DNA of 64,000 bases from Xanthomonas rydalmerensis (GTDB lineage Bacteria > Pseudomonadota > Gammaproteobacteria > Xanthomonadales > Xanthomonadaceae), in NCBI RefSeq assembly GCF_033170385.1, contig NZ_CP126170.1, positions 4,054,001 through 4,118,000 of the forward strand. Direction: 5' to 3'. Each line of letters opens with the position of its first letter. The first letter of the stretch is position 1. Shown one piece after another: positions 1 to 7,345 of the stretch. The position numbers and the translations under genes are program-made. The notes beneath the pieces were generated by a model that saw only the letters and a list, made by a program, of their open reading frames with translations, ran no database searches and was not told the DNA's origin.

Positions 1-514
1 GCAGCGTGGAATCGGCGCCGTCGGCGGCGATCGCCAAGCGCGCGTCCAGGCGGCTGCCGTCGTCCAGGCGCAGTCGCGCGCGCTCGGCCGAAGGCTCCAG
101 CGCCTCCACGCGCGCCGGGCAATGCACCTGCACGCCGGCCGCCGGCAACGCCGCCCACAGCTGTTCGACCAATAGAGTGTGTTCGACGATCCAGCCGAGC
201 TGGTCGCGGCCCAGGGTGTCGGCGTCGAAGGCCAGCTCGCCACCGCCGCCGGCATCCCACACGCGCATGCGCCGGTACGCGCTGGCGCGCTGCGCCAACA
301 CCTGCGGCCACACGCCCAGGCCCTGCAACAGGGCCGCGTTGTCGGGGGCGAAGGCGTACACGCGCAGGTCCGGCGTGTCCGCCGACCAGCGTGGCGGCTC
401 GCGGCCCTCGACCAGGGCCACCGCCAGGCCTTCCGCAGCCAGGGCCAGCGCGCAGGCCGCGCCGACCACGCCGCCGCCGACCACCACCACATCCAGCACG
501 CCGCGCCGGCTCAT
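1..514 (-). CDS. FAD-dependent ubiquinone-biosynthesis hydroxylase (UbiI/UbiF/VisC-like), 3' end cut by the window edge
   Basis: Partial gene read from 514 down to the window edge, about 171 codons. The N-terminus has a dinucleotide-binding GGGVVG motif near residues 13-18, followed by a strand ending in an acidic residue (ALVEG), as in class A flavoprotein monooxygenases that hydroxylate the ubiquinone ring. Around residue 165 the IAADGAD stretch is the family's DG motif. Its ATG overlaps the TGA of the upstream ubiH by 4 bp (ATGA), which implies translational coupling. The pairing of ubiH with a second hydroxylase mirrors ubiH-ubiI of E. coli, so UbiI-type C5 hydroxylation is the natural guess. 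The C-terminal half that would separate UbiI from UbiF or UbiM is outside the window. Confidence 0.85.
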   Translation of the reverse strand, partial: MSRRGVLDVVVVGGGVVGAACALALAAEGLAVALVEGREPPRWSADTPDLRVYAFAPDNAALLQGLGVWPQVLAQRASAYRRMRVWDAGGGGELAFDADTLGRDQLGWIVEHTLLVEQLWAALPAAGVQVHCPARVEALEPSAERARLRLDDGSRLDARLAIAADGADSTL

Positions 515-1725
515 GCGCGCGCCTCCCGGCACAGTTGCGGCACGTCGCCGCGGAAGCCCATCGCGCCGCCGACCAGGAACGACTGCAGCGGCGCGGCCTG
601 CGCCGCCGCCAACAGGCCCAGGCTACGCAGCGGGCGCAGCAGCGGTGTGGGATTGGCGGTCAAGCGCGCCAACCCGCCGGAGAACGTCACCGTGCGCTGG
701 CGATCCTGCTCGCGGCGCTGCGCGTACTGCTGCAGCAGCGCCGGCGCGCCCGGATCGGTGCCGTCGCGCTCGATCAGCTCGGCCAGGGTCAACGCATCGC
801 GCAGGCCCAGGTTGAAGCCCTGCGCGCCCAGCGGGTGCAAGGTTTGCGCGGCATTGCCCAGCAGCACCGCGCGCGCGTCGGTCAGCCGCTCGGCCAGCAC
901 CTGCACGATCGGGTAGGCGCTGCGCTCGCCGCTGCCCAGCAGGCGGCCGACGCGCCAACCCAGCGCGTCCTGCAGCCGCTGCAGCCAGGCGCCCTCGTCC
1001 AGCGCGGCCACCGCCGCGGCGTCCTCGGCGGCGACCGCGTGGATCGCGCCGTAATGGCGGTCGCCGCGCGGCAGCAGCGCGGTCGGGCCGTCGTCGCGGA
1101 AGCGCTCGTAGGCGGTGCCGTCGGGCTGGCGGCTGCCGCGTACCCGCGCCACGAACAGGGTCTGCTGGAAATCGTGTCGCGTTGCGCCGATGCCCAAGGC
1201 CTCGCGCACCGCGCTGGCGCTGCCGTCCGCACCGACCAGCAGACGCGTGTGCAGGACCTCCTCGCTGCCGTCGCGCACGATGCGCAGGCGGCGCACGCCG
1301 TCCTCGGCGTCGGCCTCCAGCGCCACGAACTGCGCCGGGCGGTAGCGGGTCAGCCGCACCGTCGCCGCCAGGCTGGCCTCCAGCGCCTCGCCGAAGTCGC
1401 GCGCCACCACCACCTGGCCGAAGGCCTCGCGCCCGTAGTCGGCGGCTTCCAGCCGCACGCGGCCGAAATCGCCGGCGCGGCTGACGTGGATGCGGCGGAT
1501 CGGCCCGGTCGGCGCGCGCAACCGCTGCATCACGCCGAGCGCGCTCAGCGCGTTGACCGTGGCGGCGGCGAAGCTGAGGTTGCGCTGGTCGAACACCGGC
1601 GGCAACGCGCCCGGCGGGGCGGCCTCGATCAGGCCCACGTCGATCCCCAGCCGGTCCAGGGCGATGGCCAGGCTGGCGCCGACCAGGCCGCCGCCGACGA
1701 TCACTACGTCATGTCGTTTGCTCAT
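511..1725 (-). CDS. ubiH: 2-octaprenyl-6-methoxyphenyl hydroxylase UbiH
   Basis: A 404-residue flavoprotein monooxygenase of aerobic ubiquinone biosynthesis. The GGGLVG FAD motif is at residues 11-16, a VGADGSAS segment (DG motif) lies mid-protein, and the C-terminal FAD/ribityl motif reads GNAAQTLHPLGAQGFN. The GNAAQTLHP form, rather than the usual GDAAH, is what E. coli UbiH has as I recall it, and it separates UbiH from UbiI/UbiF. The start at 1725 (MSKRHDVV) puts the FAD motif at the usual distance. An in-frame ATG 21 codons earlier would add an atypical Arg-rich leader and was rejected. It overlaps the next minus-strand hydroxylase by 4 bp, so the two are probably one operon. Confidence 0.93.
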   Translation of the reverse strand: MSKRHDVVIVGGGLVGASLAIALDRLGIDVGLIEAAPPGALPPVFDQRNLSFAAATVNALSALGVMQRLRAPTGPIRRIHVSRAGDFGRVRLEAADYGREAFGQVVVARDFGEALEASLAATVRLTRYRPAQFVALEADAEDGVRRLRIVRDGSEEVLHTRLLVGADGSASAVREALGIGATRHDFQQTLFVARVRGSRQPDGTAYERFRDDGPTALLPRGDRHYGAIHAVAAEDAAAVAALDEGAWLQRLQDALGWRVGRLLGSGERSAYPIVQVLAERLTDARAVLLGNAAQTLHPLGAQGFNLGLRDALTLAELIERDGTDPGAPALLQQYAQRREQDRQRTVTFSGGLARLTANPTPLLRPLRSLGLLAAAQAAPLQSFLVGGAMGFRGDVPQLCREARA

Positions 1726-1869
1726 CCGGCCATGATACGACCCGCACCCGTCTGCCCGGTGAGCGCCAACGCCCGGCTTGCGCCGCACAGGCCGCCCCGG
1801 CGCGCGGCACTCGCGCGCGCCACGCTTCCAGTAGAATCCCGGGTCTTACGTGCACCGGTGCCCGCCGCC

Positions 1870-2454
1870 ATGACGCCTTCCGCCCACCGCCTCCCCGCCC
1901 TGCTGCTGTTGACCGCACTGCTGGCCGCGACCCGTATCAACCACTTCGGGGCGATCCCGGACGCGTCGTGGGCGGTGTTCTTCGTCGGCGGCTTCTACCT
2001 GCGCAGCTGGACCCGCTGGGCCTTCCCGCTGCTGATGGCGCTGGCGGTGCTGGTCGACTACCTGGTCATCCGCGGCCAGGGCCTGGATTTCTGGCAGCAC
2101 TACTGCGTGTCGCCGGCCTACTGGTGCCTGATCCCGGCCTACTTCGTGCTGTGGGCCGGCGGCGCGTGGCTGGCGCGGCGCTATCGCGGCGCCGACTGGC
2201 GCGCGCTGGGCTTGGCCGCCGCCAGCCTGCTGGTCGCGGTGGCGCTGTGCCACCTGCTGGCGCAGGGCAGCTTCTACTGGGTCAGCCGCAGCGTGCCGAA
2301 CCCGACCCTGGCCGGCTGGTGGCAGAACTACAGCGACTGGCTGTTGCCGTACCTGGGCAGCGCCAGCCTGTACGTGGCGCTGGCCGCGGCGATCCAGGTC
2401 GGCGTCGAGCAGCTGGCGCGACTGGGCCAGCGCGGCCAGCCGGTCGGTCACTGA
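1870..2454 (+). CDS. btuM: BtuM-like solitary ECF S-component, probable cobalamin transporter
   Basis: A 194-residue, strongly hydrophobic protein with about six membrane segments and short loops. It ends 5 bp before a cobalamin adenosyltransferase gene, so the two should be co-transcribed. Size, topology and context match the BtuM family of single-subunit vitamin B12 transporters. In the studied Thiobacillus protein a cysteine near position 80 coordinates the cobalt. Here Cys79 lies in a YCVSPAYWC segment, with a second Cys at 86. The start ATG at 1870 follows a short upstream region with a possible -10 (TAGAAT, about 1832). No cobalamin riboswitch was recognisable in the 144-base spacer. 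Membrane protein: certain; B12 as substrate: inference from the Cys motif and the neighbour. Confidence 0.68.
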   Translation: MTPSAHRLPALLLLTALLAATRINHFGAIPDASWAVFFVGGFYLRSWTRWAFPLLMALAVLVDYLVIRGQGLDFWQHYCVSPAYWCLIPAYFVLWAGGAWLARRYRGADWRALGLAAASLLVAVALCHLLAQGSFYWVSRSVPNPTLAGWWQNYSDWLLPYLGSASLYVALAAAIQVGVEQLARLGQRGQPVGH

Positions 2455-2459
2455 CCGGG

Positions 2460-3014
2460 ATGGGCAACCGCCTCTCCAAGATCTATACCCGCACCGGCGA
2501 CGACGGCAGCACCGGCCTGGGCGACGGCAACCGGGTCGGCAAGGACTCGGCGCGGGTCGCCGCCTACGGCACCGTGGACGAGGCCAACTCGGCGATCGGC
2601 GTGGTCCTGGCCTGCGCGCTGGCCGAGGACGTGCGGCAGCTGCTGACCGCGATCCAGCACCAGCTGTTCGACCTCGGCGGCGAGCTGTGCATCCCCGGCC
2701 ACGCCGCGATCCATGCCGCCGACATCGACGCGCTGGAACGGCACCTGGACCGCTATAACGACGCCCTGCCGCCGCTGCAGGACTTCATCCTGCCCGCCGG
2801 CGGCGAGGCCGCGGCGCGCTGCCACCTGGCCCGCACCATCGTGCGCCGCGCCGAGCGCGAGACGGTGGCGCTGTCGCGCCAGGACGCGGTGCGCCCGGAA
2901 GCGGTGCGCTACCTCAACCGGCTCTCCGACCTGCTGTTCGTGCTGGCGCGGGTGCTGGCGCGGGCCGACGGCCACGGCGAAGTGCTGTGGCGCCACGACC
3001 GGCGCCAGGCCTGA
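2460..3014 (+). CDS. PduO-type cob(I)alamin adenosyltransferase
   Basis: A 184-residue ATP:corrinoid adenosyltransferase that converts cob(I)alamin to adenosylcobalamin. The N-terminal ATP-binding signature TRTGDDGSTGLGDG is at residues 10-23. A VDEANSAIG helix, the RTIVRRAERE segment and the RYLNRLSDLLFVLAR helix follow; these build the trimeric active site in PduO-family enzymes. The ATG at 2460 is 5 bp after the BtuM-like stop. The product would adenosylate B12 brought in by that transporter. The length is normal and no key motif is missing. An histone-deacetylase-like gene follows 24 bp downstream and may share the transcript. Confidence 0.93.
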   Translation: MGNRLSKIYTRTGDDGSTGLGDGNRVGKDSARVAAYGTVDEANSAIGVVLACALAEDVRQLLTAIQHQLFDLGGELCIPGHAAIHAADIDALERHLDRYNDALPPLQDFILPAGGEAAARCHLARTIVRRAERETVALSRQDAVRPEAVRYLNRLSDLLFVLARVLARADGHGEVLWRHDRRQA

Positions 3015-3038
3015 GCGACGCCCGGGCCGCGGCCGCGC

Positions 3039-3947
3039 ATGCTGATCTACACCCATCCTGCCTGCCTGGGTCACGCGCCGGGACCCGAGCACCCGGAACG
3101 GCCGGAGCGCCTGGACGCGGTGACGACCGCACTGCGCGAGGCGTTTCCCGCGCTGGAATGGCGCGAAGCGCCGCTGGCCAAGCTCGGCGACCTGGCCCGG
3201 GTGCATGAGCGCGACCTGATCGATCGCGTCCTGGCCGACCTCGACGGCCCGCAGATGCTCGACGTGGACACGGTGATCTCGCCCGGTTCGCGCGCCGCCG
3301 CACTGCGCGCCGCCGGTGCCGGCGTCGCCGCGGTGGACGCGGTGATGCACGGCGCCAGCGACACCGCGTTCTGCGCGGTGCGCCCGCCCGGCCACCACGC
3401 CACCGCCGACACCGCGATGGGCTTCTGCCTGTTCAACAACGTGGCCGTGGCCGCCGCCCACGCCCGCGACGCGCACGGCCTGGAGCGGATCGCCATCGTC
3501 GATTTCGACGTGCATCACGGCAACGGCACCCAGGCGATCTTCGAGCGCGAGCCGAAGGTGCAGTACCTCAGCACCCACCAGTCCGGGCTGTTCCCGCACA
3601 CCGGCGGGGTCCACGACCGCGGCGTCGGCAACCTGCACAACGCACTGCTGCCGCCGGGCAGCGGCGGCTTCCGCTTCCGCAACACCTGGGCCGACCAGAT
3701 GCTGCCGCTGCTGGACGCGTTCAAGCCGCAGCTGCTGCTGATCTCGGCCGGCTTCGACGCGCACATGCATGACCCGCTGGCCGATCTGATGCTGGAGACC
3801 GAAGACTTCGCCTGGCTCACAGCAGAATTGCGCGCAGTGGCACAGCGGCATGCCCGTGGCCGGATAGTGTCGCTCCTGGAAGGCGGCTACAATTTGGGCG
3901 CGCTTGCAGAATGCAGCGTGGCTCATGTCAGATCATTAATCTCTTAA
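3039..3947 (+). CDS. Histone deacetylase family protein (acetoin-utilisation/polyamine amidohydrolase type)
   Basis: A 302-residue Zn-dependent amidohydrolase of the arginase/deacetylase fold. Motifs in order: EHPERPERL near the N-terminus, the catalytic double histidine in RPPGHHATAD, GFCLFNN, the zinc ligands in VDFDVHHGNGTQ, and the C-terminal LISAGFDAH and EGGYNLGAL. Bacterial members deacetylate small acetylated amines or acetyl-lysine; the substrate cannot be told here. The ATG at 3039 lies 24 bp after the adenosyltransferase stop. The final codons run into a sharp drop in GC, and the next gene belongs to an AT-rich insertion, so the insertion boundary sits just past this stop. Confidence 0.9.
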   Translation: MLIYTHPACLGHAPGPEHPERPERLDAVTTALREAFPALEWREAPLAKLGDLARVHERDLIDRVLADLDGPQMLDVDTVISPGSRAAALRAAGAGVAAVDAVMHGASDTAFCAVRPPGHHATADTAMGFCLFNNVAVAAAHARDAHGLERIAIVDFDVHHGNGTQAIFEREPKVQYLSTHQSGLFPHTGGVHDRGVGNLHNALLPPGSGGFRFRNTWADQMLPLLDAFKPQLLLISAGFDAHMHDPLADLMLETEDFAWLTAELRAVAQRHARGRIVSLLEGGYNLGALAECSVAHVRSLIS

Positions 3948-4993
3948 ACGTTGAAGGAAAAACGATGAGAACCATGAAATTTATTTTCGGAGCATTTGCA
4001 ATTGCATCCGCTTTTGCAGCCAATGCTCAGTCAGCGAGCGTGCCGCTTATACGACCGATTTTCCCCGGCCAGCTTAATCAAGGGAAAGTAATGGTCCCAG
4101 AAGAGACAATCAATTCCCCATCCGGAACTTACTCGCTAAGATTCAATTCAGACGGCTCGCTAGGACTTTACCAGAATAGTAACAATTCAAGAGTCTGGAT
4201 TGCCAAGGGAGACAGTGGCACATCATTCGGCGACACGGTTTCTTTTCTGCAAGACACCCCTCAATACGGCAAAAAATGGACTCAATGCTTCGGCATGGGT
4301 AAAAACGGCAGCTATGTCAACAAACTCTTCAAGAGCTGCCAAACTTCATCAGTCCGCGGACTAGCCGGTGGAGAGGCTTACCTCGCTGTACAGGATGATG
4401 GAAATTTAGTTGTTTATGCAATGAGTCAAGCATGGAAAGCTGACGGAAAATACATTAACGGCTATGAAGGCATAGCATTTCCTATGGGCACAACCTTTTC
4501 CAAAGGCAGCAGCTTCTCTACCTCCAATGGAGCAGCCAGACTCGATTTCAGCACAACTGGAAATTTAGAAGTCTATACCAATGGCGCACTGACTTGGCAA
4601 TCCGGAACTGGTGGCTCCGGAGAATCTGCCGTCATGCAGGGTGACGGAAACTTCGTCATTTATAATGCTGCAGGAAATGCAATTTGGAATACGAACACAA
4701 GCGGACGAAAAGACGCTTATCTGGCCTTAGCATCAAATGGAGCTCTAAATGTCATTGCCAGAGTCGAAGGTAGCCAAGGAGTTCTTTGGCACCGATAGCT
4801 GTGACAAGCCGGCAAGGCAACCTCTAAGCCCTACATAGCATCTTGGCATTCGATGCTAAAAATGACTCCCAGTCCGCCACTCCTTCGACTCTGTTCAGGC
4901 ATGGCGGGCTGGGCGCCATTCTTCACGAACAACTTATTGCTCCTATGGGCATGATGCTGCAAGCTAGTTGCTGCTTCTAACAAGATACTGCGC
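3948..4993. other. AT-rich, probably horizontally acquired island between the deacetylase-like gene and lptD
   Basis: Composition falls abruptly after about 3940 and recovers at about 4990. Two sampled 60-base lines inside (3961-4020 and 4381-4440) contain 24 and 25 G+C, while the line at 5041-5100 contains 44. One gene, the lectin, fills most of the island. The remaining bases 4799-4993 hold no convincing gene. They contain a small inverted repeat (TAGCATC/GATGCTA, 4836-4858) and must supply whatever promoter drives lptD. No transposase, tRNA or long flanking repeat was seen, so the mode of insertion is unclear. Confidence 0.75.
3965..4798 (+). CDS. Secreted tandem B-lectin (MMBL) protein, LlpA-like candidate lectin-like bacteriocin
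   Basis: A 277-residue protein with a signal peptide (about residues 1-21, ending ANA before QSAS) and two bulb-type mannose-lectin domains. Each domain carries one good copy of the QxDxNxVxY sugar-binding motif: QDDGNLVVY at 143-151 and QGDGNFVIY at 225-233. Degenerate copies (DGSLGLY at 63-69, TGNLEVY at 198-204, NGALNVI at 258-264) fill the other blades. Cys108 and Cys125 could pair. Length and two-domain layout match LlpA bacteriocins of Pseudomonas and Xanthomonas, which kill relatives through BamA. An adhesin or plain lectin is also possible. The ATG at 3965 follows GAAGGA. Codon use is far more AT-rich than in any neighbour, which suggests recent transfer. No separate immunity gene is visible. 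Confidence 0.72.
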   Translation: MRTMKFIFGAFAIASAFAANAQSASVPLIRPIFPGQLNQGKVMVPEETINSPSGTYSLRFNSDGSLGLYQNSNNSRVWIAKGDSGTSFGDTVSFLQDTPQYGKKWTQCFGMGKNGSYVNKLFKSCQTSSVRGLAGGEAYLAVQDDGNLVVYAMSQAWKADGKYINGYEGIAFPMGTTFSKGSSFSTSNGAARLDFSTTGNLEVYTNGALTWQSGTGGSGESAVMQGDGNFVIYNAAGNAIWNTNTSGRKDAYLALASNGALNVIARVEGSQGVLWHR

Positions 4994-7345
4994 GTGCATC
5001 GAGTTCTTCGCCTACTGCCGTTGCCATTCAGCATCGCCCTGTGCCTGCCGGCCGTGGCGGCTGAAAAGCCGCCGAACTGGGGCCTGTGCCCAACCCCGGA
5101 CGTCCTGCCCAAGTTCGACGACGCGCAGCAGCCGGACCCCAAGCTCGCGCAGAACCGCGACCAGCAGCCGACCAATATCGAAGGCGACCAGCTGTCGGGC
5201 ACCACCACCATCCCGAACTACACCGGTAACGTCGCGCTCAAGCGCGGCGACCAGTTCATGGGCACCGACAGCCTGCGGGTGGACACCGAGACCGGCAACT
5301 ACATCGCCGAGGGCCACGTGCGCTACCAGGATTCGTCGATCCGCATGATCGCCGACCGCGCCGAGGGCAATCAGGACACCGATACCCACAAGATCACCAA
5401 CATCCGTTACCAGCTGCTGGCCCGCCGCGGCAACGGCAAGGCCGACTCGGTCGACCTGCAGGGCGCGCTGGGACAGATGCACCGCTCCACCTACACCACC
5501 TGCGACCCCTCGCAGCGGGTGTGGGAGCTTCACGCGCCTGAGATCGACGTCGACAACGACGAAGGCTTCGGCACCGCGCGCAACGCGATCCTGAAGATCT
5601 ACAACTTCCCGATCCTGTACGCGCCCTGGTTCAAGTTCCCGATCGACGATCGCCGCACCAGCGGCTTCCTGTTCCCGGCGATCGGCATGTCCAGCCGCAA
5701 CGGCTTCGACTACCTGCAACCGTACTACCTGAATCTGGCGCCGAATTACGACGCCACCCTGTATCCGCGCTTCATGGCCCGGCGTGGCCTGATGCTGGGC
5801 AGCGAATTCCGCTATCTCTACGACGGCGGCAAGGGCGAACTGCAGGCTGCCTACCTGCCCGACGACAAGCTGCGCGACAAGGATCGCGGCCGTTTCGGCT
5901 ACCAGGGCTACCACAACATCAATTCGCAGTGGCAGGCGCGCGCCTCGCTGGCCTGGGTCAGTGACGAGCGCTACACGGAGGACTTCTCCAACCGCCTGCT
6001 CGGCAATGCGGTATCCAACATCCAGAGCCAGATCGGCATCTACGGCACCGGCGACACCTGGACCGCAGGCCTGATGGCCGACCGCTGGCAACTGACCGAC
6101 TACACCCTGACCGAGGACGCGCTGCCGTACAACCGCCAGCCGCGCGCCTTCTTCAATTGGGACCAATCGTTCGGCAACTATTTCGAAGCCGGCCTGTACA
6201 GCGAGGCAGTGCGCTTCGTGCACGACGACATCCATGAGAAGACCACGGACGGTACTTATGAACGTACCGGCAATGTCATCGAGAAGCCCGGCGGCTCCCG
6301 CCTGGACCTCAAGCCCTACATTTCGATGCCACTGGCCGGCGCCGCCTGGTTCCTCAAGCCGACCCTGGCCTGGCGCTACACCGCCTATCAGTTGGACAAG
6401 GACCTGGCGGCCACGCTCGGCGGCGACACCACGCCCTCGCGCAGCCTGCCGATCGCCACGGTCGATGCGGGCCTGTACTTCGACCGCGATACCAAGTGGG
6501 GCAACACCAATTATCTGCAGACCTTGGAACCGCGGCTGTTCTACCTGTACACGCCGTACCGCGACCAGAACGACCTGCCGATCTTCGACACCCGCGAGTT
6601 CACCTTCAGCTGGGGCCAGTTGTTCCGCGATTCGCGCTACACCGGCGCCGACCGCCAGAACGACGCCAACCAGCTGACCATGGCGCTGAGCTCGCGCCTG
6701 CTGCGCCAGGACGACGGCAAGGAGAAGCTCTCCGTCAGCCTCGGCCAGATCCTGTATTTCAGCGATTCGCGGGTCAGCCTGCCCAACAGCAACACCAGCA
6801 TCGAGCAGGGCAAGTCGGCCTGGATCGCTGACGCCAACTACATGCTCAACGACCGCTGGACCATGGGCGCAACCTACCAGTGGGATCCCAAGTACCGCCG
6901 CAAGGACCTGGCCAGCTTCCGCACCCGCTACCTGCTGCCGGGCGACGGCATCGTCAACTTCAGCTACCGCTTCCGCCGCGACCTGCTGGAACAGGCCGAT
7001 GTGTCGTTCCTGTACCCGATCAATCCGACCTGGAGCGTGGTGGGCCGGCATTACTACTCGCTGATGGACAAGAAGCCGCTGGAAAGCATCCTCGGCGTGC
7101 AGTGGGACAGCTGCTGTCTGGCGGTGCGAGCGCTGGCGCGGCGCTATGTGCGCAACCGCACCGGCGCGTTGGATACCGCGTTCCAGATCGAGTTCGTGCT
7201 CAAGGGCCTGTCGTCCCTGGGCCAGGACACGGACCGCGTTCTGCGCCGTGCTATCCTCGGCTACAACCGCGACGACCTGTACTTGGTCCCGCCCAGCAAC
7301 ACCACGACCGATCCGGACGCTTACGATCCGAACCAGATTCCATGA
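4994..7345 (+). CDS. lptD: LPS-assembly outer-membrane protein LptD
   Basis: A 783-residue outer-membrane barrel that inserts LPS into the outer leaflet with LptE. A signal peptide ends near AVAA (residue 23). An OstA/LptA-like N-domain follows (TNIEGDQLSG onward), then the large C-terminal barrel. Cysteines in GLCPTP (about residue 32), TTCDPS and the adjacent CC pair in WDSCCLAVR fit the disulfides required for function. The start is a GTG; an in-frame stop lies about 40 bases upstream with no ATG between. The protein aligns with Xanthomonas LptD from its first residue, so GTG replaces the usual ATG. Its upstream DNA is the AT-rich island. The stop overlaps the surA start (ATGA). Confidence 0.96.
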   Translation: MHRVLRLLPLPFSIALCLPAVAAEKPPNWGLCPTPDVLPKFDDAQQPDPKLAQNRDQQPTNIEGDQLSGTTTIPNYTGNVALKRGDQFMGTDSLRVDTETGNYIAEGHVRYQDSSIRMIADRAEGNQDTDTHKITNIRYQLLARRGNGKADSVDLQGALGQMHRSTYTTCDPSQRVWELHAPEIDVDNDEGFGTARNAILKIYNFPILYAPWFKFPIDDRRTSGFLFPAIGMSSRNGFDYLQPYYLNLAPNYDATLYPRFMARRGLMLGSEFRYLYDGGKGELQAAYLPDDKLRDKDRGRFGYQGYHNINSQWQARASLAWVSDERYTEDFSNRLLGNAVSNIQSQIGIYGTGDTWTAGLMADRWQLTDYTLTEDALPYNRQPRAFFNWDQSFGNYFEAGLYSEAVRFVHDDIHEKTTDGTYERTGNVIEKPGGSRLDLKPYISMPLAGAAWFLKPTLAWRYTAYQLDKDLAATLGGDTTPSRSLPIATVDAGLYFDRDTKWGNTNYLQTLEPRLFYLYTPYRDQNDLPIFDTREFTFSWGQLFRDSRYTGADRQNDANQLTMALSSRLLRQDDGKEKLSVSLGQILYFSDSRVSLPNSNTSIEQGKSAWIADANYMLNDRWTMGATYQWDPKYRRKDLASFRTRYLLPGDGIVNFSYRFRRDLLEQADVSFLYPINPTWSVVGRHYYSLMDKKPLESILGVQWDSCCLAVRALARRYVRNRTGALDTAFQIEFVLKGLSSLGQDTDRVLRRAILGYNRDDLYLVPPSNTTTDPDAYDPNQIP

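Noticed and set aside
391-1869. Open frame extending upstream of the BtuM-like gene from 391
   Set aside because: It runs antisense through ubiH; the membrane protein itself begins at 1870.
1726-1869. Possible cobalamin riboswitch before the BtuM-like gene
   Set aside because: Spacer is only 144 bases and the B12 box was not recognisable; a covariance-model search could still overturn this.
4831-5211. 126-codon minus-strand frame across the lectin-lptD junction
   Set aside because: It runs into lptD antisense, lacks motifs and starts in the AT-rich spacer without a clear ribosome site.
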